Of a stretch of DNA of 7,892 nucleotides, positions 5,534 to 7,892 are shown piece after piece. The notes under the pieces were generated by a model. The model ran no database searches, was not told the DNA's origin, and was given only the letters and a program-made list of their open reading frames with translations. Position numbers and translations under genes: made by a program. Each line of letters begins with the position of its first letter. The first letter of the stretch is position 1. This stretch comes from Frankiaceae bacterium. GTDB taxonomy: Bacteria > Actinomycetota > Actinomycetes > Frankiales > Frankiaceae. The DNA is taken from assembly GCA_030840885.1 (NCBI GenBank), contig JAVEDQ010000617.1:1-7892 (forward strand). Direction: 5' to 3'.

Positions 5534-6151
5534 CTACACCGTGGCGGGAGGGATCTCGCCGTAGAGCAGCCGCGTCATCGCGACCACCAGGTCGTCGACG
5601 AGCTGTTCGGCCGGGACGACGCCGGCGTACTCGGCCAGCGTCGCGTTGCGCAAGGCGGAGGTCATCCGGGCCAGCGACGCCGCCGCCGGGGCCCCGACTC
5701 CCCAACCAGCCGCGCGGTCGCGTTCGATGCGGGCGGTCAACCGACGGACGCCGCGCTCGACCACGGCGGAGCGCCACCGGTCGAGCTCGTTGCCGGTCCC
5801 GACGACGGCGTTGGCCTGGCGCAACAGCCCACCGGACGTGCGCCACAGCTCGACGCTGTGGTGCAGGGCGGCCCGCAGCGCGGGCTCGTCCGGGCCGGTG
5901 CCGTCGAGCCACGGGCTGTTCTCCGCGGCGAGCTCGGCCGACAGCCCGTCGAGCAGGGCGGTCAGCACCGCCGACTTGCTCTCGAAGTAGAAGTAGAAGC
6001 TCGAGCGGCTGATCCCGGCGCCGCCGGCCAGCTCGTCGACAGTGAGCGACGCGAGCGAGCGGTGCTGCAGCGCCTCGCGCGCGACGTCGAGGATGGCCTG
6101 CTCGCGACGGTCGCCCTTCGACGGGGCGCGGCGGCGCGAGAGGGTGGGCAC
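5534..6151 (-). CDS. TetR family transcriptional repressor, EthR-like
   Basis: A 205-residue dimeric DNA-binding protein. The N-terminal TetR helix-turn-helix spans about 17-60: EQAILDVAREAL, TVDELAGGAGISRSSFYFYFESK with recognition helix about 48-56. This block is very close to mycobacterial EthR (VDDLAKGAGISRPTFYFYF as I recall), and the C-terminus ending LLYGE also matches the EthR type, whose ligand pocket accepts hydrophobic molecules. The start is GTG with GAGG only 2 nt upstream; there is no other in-frame ATG, GTG or TTG between it and the divergent gene, so the start is accepted. It is divergent from the MFS exporter across a 59-bp spacer with repeats, so it most likely represses the exporter and itself, released by an exporter substrate. 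There is no ethA-like monooxygenase in the window. Confidence 0.93.
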   Translation of the reverse strand: MPTLSRRRAPSKGDRREQAILDVAREALQHRSLASLTVDELAGGAGISRSSFYFYFESKSAVLTALLDGLSAELAAENSPWLDGTGPDEPALRAALHHSVELWRTSGGLLRQANAVVGTGNELDRWRSAVVERGVRRLTARIERDRAAGWGVGAPAAASLARMTSALRNATLAEYAGVVPAEQLVDDLVVAMTRLLYGEIPPATV

Positions 6152-6168
6152 GTCCTCAGTGAAGCAGA

Positions 6169-6206
6169 TGTCGACGTCACGTGAAATATTTTCGACGTAG
6201 TGTCGA
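6169..6206. promoter_or_regulatory. Candidate TetR operator in the divergent spacer
   Basis: The spacer holds tgtcga at 6169-6174 and 6201-6206, and tcgacgt at 6171-6177 and 6192-6198 (21-bp offset, two helical turns). It also has the palindrome tcacgtga (6177-6184) and the inverted repeat tcgac-N5-gtcga (6192-6206). An AT block aaatattt (6184-6191) stands out in the GC-rich sequence. Binding by the adjacent repressor is inferred. Confidence 0.5.
6198..6203 (+). promoter_or_regulatory. Possible -10 element (TAGTGT) of the MFS gene
   Basis: TAGTGT fits the actinobacterial TANNNT -10 pattern and ends 7 nt before the GTG at 6211. Transcription would start at or next to the start codon, implying a leaderless mRNA, consistent with the absence of a Shine-Dalgarno. 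No convincing -35 is visible. It lies inside the tcgac-N5-gtcga repeat, so a bound repressor would block it. Confidence 0.35.
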
Positions 6207-6210
6207 TTAA

Positions 6211-7704
6211 GTGGTTGTGAGCTTCTCCCTCGCCGACGACCGGCCTGCCGACTCCCATACCGGGGCCAGCCGGGTCCTACTGCCCGCTCTGGCGCTGACC
6301 GTCATGGTCGTCGCGGTCCTGCAGACGCTCGTCGTGCCGGTGGTGGCCGAGATCGGGATGGCGCTGTCGGTCAGCCCCTCGGCCGTCGGCTGGGCGATCA
6401 CCGCGAACCTCCTCGCCGCCGCCGTCGCCACCCCACTGCTCGGCCGGCTCGGCGACGTGCACGGCCGACGCCCGGTGCTGCTCGGCATCCTTGTCGTCGT
6501 CGCACTCGGCTCGCTGCTCGCCGCGGTCACCACCTCGTTGCCGCTGCTGATCGTCGGCCGGGTGCTGCAGGGCGCCTCGTACGGTCTGTTCCCGCTCTCG
6601 ATGGCGGTGCTCCGCGACGAGCTGCCCGCCGACCGGCTCACCGGCGCGATGGCCGTCGTCTCCGGCACCCTCGGTATCGGCGGCGGACTGGGACTGGTCC
6701 TGACCGGCCTGCTCACCCGGGACGGCGGCGACTACCACCGCATCTTCTGGCTCTCGCTGGGGGTCACCCTCACGGCGCTGCTGCTGGCGCACCTCACCGT
6801 GCCGCGGCGGCAGTCCGACTCGCAGGGCAGCATCGACTGGCTGGGTGCCGGTGTGCTCGGTCTTGCGCTCGTGCTGCTGCTGCTCCCGCTTTCGCAGGGC
6901 CACACCTGGGGCTGGACCTCGCCGCTGACGCTGACCAGCTTCGTCGCCAGCGCCGTCGTGCTCGGCCTCTGGCTGCGGCTCGAGAACCGCGTCGCGCGTC
7001 CACTGGTCACTCCGGCGATGCTGCGCAACCGGCCGCTGATGATCACCCACACCGCCGGGTTGTTCATCGGCGTCGCGATGTTCGTCGGCTTCCTCGGGGT
7101 CTCCGGCTTCGTGCAGACGCCGTCGTCGGCGGGCTTCGGGTTCTCGGCGAGCGTGCTCGCGGCCAGCAGCGTCTATCTGCTGCCCGGTGCTCTCTCCGGC
7201 GTCGTCACCGCACCGCTCGGCGGCCGGCTCGTGCGGCGCTACGGCGGCCGATTCACGCTGCTGCTCGCTGTGCTCCTCGGAGCCGCCGGCTTCACGCTGA
7301 TGGCCGTGCTGCACGACGCGAGCTGGCAGCTCATCGTCGGCGCGCTGGCCGTGAACACCGGTGTCAGCGTCGGCTACGCCGCGCTTCCCGCGCTCATCGT
7401 CGCCGAGGTGGACGCCTCCGACACCGGCGTTGCGAACAGCGTCAACTCCATCGCCCGCGCCTTGGGCTCGTCGCTGGCCAGCGCCGTGGTCGTGACGCTG
7501 CTCGCCAGCTCGGCGGGCCGCACCGGCCTGCCGAGCGAGGGTGCCTACGTAGCCGCGTTCGCCCTTGGCGCGGCGGGCCTGCTCGTTGCCGCCGTCCTGG
7601 TGCGCTTCGGGCTGCCGGCCTTCGCCGCGCCGAACGAGCAGGAGCTCGAGTTCGAGGAAGCCACCAGCTACGCCGGCGAGTTCGCCACGGTCGGAGCCCG
7701 CTGA
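6211..7704 (+). CDS. MFS drug-type exporter, DHA2-like (probably 14 TM segments)
   Basis: A 497-residue inner-membrane proton-coupled transporter. The first helix is about 22-46, followed by VGWAITANLLAAAVATPLLG and motif A GRLGDVHGRR (78-87). Next come RVLQGASYGLFPLSMAVLRDE (117-137, motif B region) and the glycine-rich SGTLGIGGGLGLVLTG (151-166) in the place of motif C. Further hydrophobic helices run to about 470, ending in an acidic cytoplasmic tail (EQELEFEE). Length and helix count suit the DHA2/EmrB-QacA group. The usual LD of that group's first helix is LQ here. GTG is taken as start; a second GTG six bases on is equally possible. Divergent from the TetR repressor, which probably controls it. 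Substrate unknown; drug or metabolite efflux is inferred from family and context. Confidence 0.92.
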   Translation: MVVSFSLADDRPADSHTGASRVLLPALALTVMVVAVLQTLVVPVVAEIGMALSVSPSAVGWAITANLLAAAVATPLLGRLGDVHGRRPVLLGILVVVALGSLLAAVTTSLPLLIVGRVLQGASYGLFPLSMAVLRDELPADRLTGAMAVVSGTLGIGGGLGLVLTGLLTRDGGDYHRIFWLSLGVTLTALLLAHLTVPRRQSDSQGSIDWLGAGVLGLALVLLLLPLSQGHTWGWTSPLTLTSFVASAVVLGLWLRLENRVARPLVTPAMLRNRPLMITHTAGLFIGVAMFVGFLGVSGFVQTPSSAGFGFSASVLAASSVYLLPGALSGVVTAPLGGRLVRRYGGRFTLLLAVLLGAAGFTLMAVLHDASWQLIVGALAVNTGVSVGYAALPALIVAEVDASDTGVANSVNSIARALGSSLASAVVVTLLASSAGRTGLPSEGAYVAAFALGAAGLLVAAVLVRFGLPAFAAPNEQELEFEEATSYAGEFATVGAR

Positions 7705-7712
7705 CGGGTCCT

Positions 7713-7760
7713 TCGCGTACGGGTCTGGCGTCGCTATAACCACGCCAGACGCTTACGCGA
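7713..7760. terminator. Two-part bidirectional terminator hairpin
   Basis: Perfect inner stem gtctggcgt (7723-7731) / acgccagac (7742-7750), 9 bp over a 10-nt loop cgctataacc. On the same axis is a 7-bp outer stem tcgcgta (7713-7719) / tacgcga (7754-7760), separated by a 3x3 internal loop. It lies between the convergent stops at 7704 and 7764 and can serve both strands. There is no U-tract. Confidence 0.75.
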
Positions 7761-7763
7761 TGG

Positions 7764-7892
7764 TCAGGCCTGCAGGTTCGCCGGCTGCTCGCCGCGGGCG
7801 AACTGCGCGATCTGCTCGGCGGCCACCGTCCACGCCCGTTGCTGGAAGCCCAGGGTGCTGCCGGCCACGTGCGGGGTGATCAGCAGGTTCGG
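7764..7892 (-). CDS. D-isomer-specific 2-hydroxyacid dehydrogenase, C-terminal end (5' end outside window)
   Basis: Reading the - strand from the right edge gives 42 residues and a TGA. The fragment PNLLITPHVAGSTLGF is the conserved block that carries the active-site His (here the eighth residue) of NAD-dependent D-2-hydroxyacid dehydrogenases, a family including phosphoglycerate dehydrogenase and glyoxylate or hydroxypyruvate reductases. It is followed by the usual closing helix (AAEQIAQFARGE) and the terminal QPANLQA. The substrate cannot be told from this piece. It converges on the MFS gene, with the hairpin at 7713-7760 between them. Confidence 0.88.
   Translation of the reverse strand, partial: PNLLITPHVAGSTLGFQQRAWTVAAEQIAQFARGEQPANLQA

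Noticed and set aside
6277..7743. 488-residue open frame on the - strand, antisense to the MFS gene
   Set aside because: The product is an Arg/Glu/Gln/Gly-rich low-complexity string, the mirror of hydrophobic codons in the transporter; no domain and no ribosome-binding site.
1..7892. CRISPR, transposon, prophage or defence island
   Set aside because: No spaced repeats of CRISPR type, no transposase or integrase, no terminal repeats and no tRNA attachment site. Base composition looks even across the genes.

Overview
This is a very GC-rich window with the compact coding and GTG starts typical of an actinobacterial chromosome (Actinomycetota). The end of the phosphoglucose isomerase, a DSST-x-x-L-x-RRYR tail, resembles the mycobacterial enzyme as I remember it, and the TetR regulator resembles mycobacterial EthR. 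I cannot name the genus. All the larger genes look intact. I saw no transposase, integrase, CRISPR array, tRNA or rRNA, so the stretch reads as ordinary chromosome with some unusual details.

Layout, left part (+ strand, 1-2970): the 3' end of pgi; a histidine phosphatase 7 bp downstream whose signature resembles yeast sedoheptulose-1,7-bisphosphatase SHB17; a 490-residue FAD/NAD(P) disulfide oxidoreductase with a modified active site; a GC-rich hairpin right after its stop; then a 61-residue protein that is 52% proline, has a perfect Shine-Dalgarno and contains the only in-frame TTA codon I found in the window. A convergent spacer (2971-3106) holds a modest hairpin and an exceptional run of five G-tracts.

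Middle part (- strand, 6151 down to 3107): four genes read in the same direction. They are an EthR-like TetR repressor, an SRPBCC (START-like) ligand-binding protein, a LOG/TIGR00725-type nucleotide-binding protein and a secreted coiled-coil M23 peptidoglycan endopeptidase. Spacings are 28, 49 and 103 bp; the first two could be co-transcribed, while the peptidase probably has its own start region.

Right part: a 59-bp divergent spacer (6152-6210), AT-rich in its right half and carrying repeated tcgacgt/tgtcga elements, separates the TetR gene from a + strand 14-TM-type MFS exporter. This is the classic repressor/efflux arrangement. The exporter converges on the C-terminus of a D-2-hydroxyacid dehydrogenase that runs off the right edge on the - strand. 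A two-part hairpin lies between the two stop codons.

The functional themes are central sugar-phosphate metabolism (pgi plus a candidate sugar bisphosphatase) at the left and a regulated small-molecule efflux locus at the right. I see no convincing new multi-gene defence or mobile system. The items most worth a second look are the proline-rich microprotein, the G-tract cluster beside it, the altered oxidoreductase active site and the SHB17-like phosphatase.
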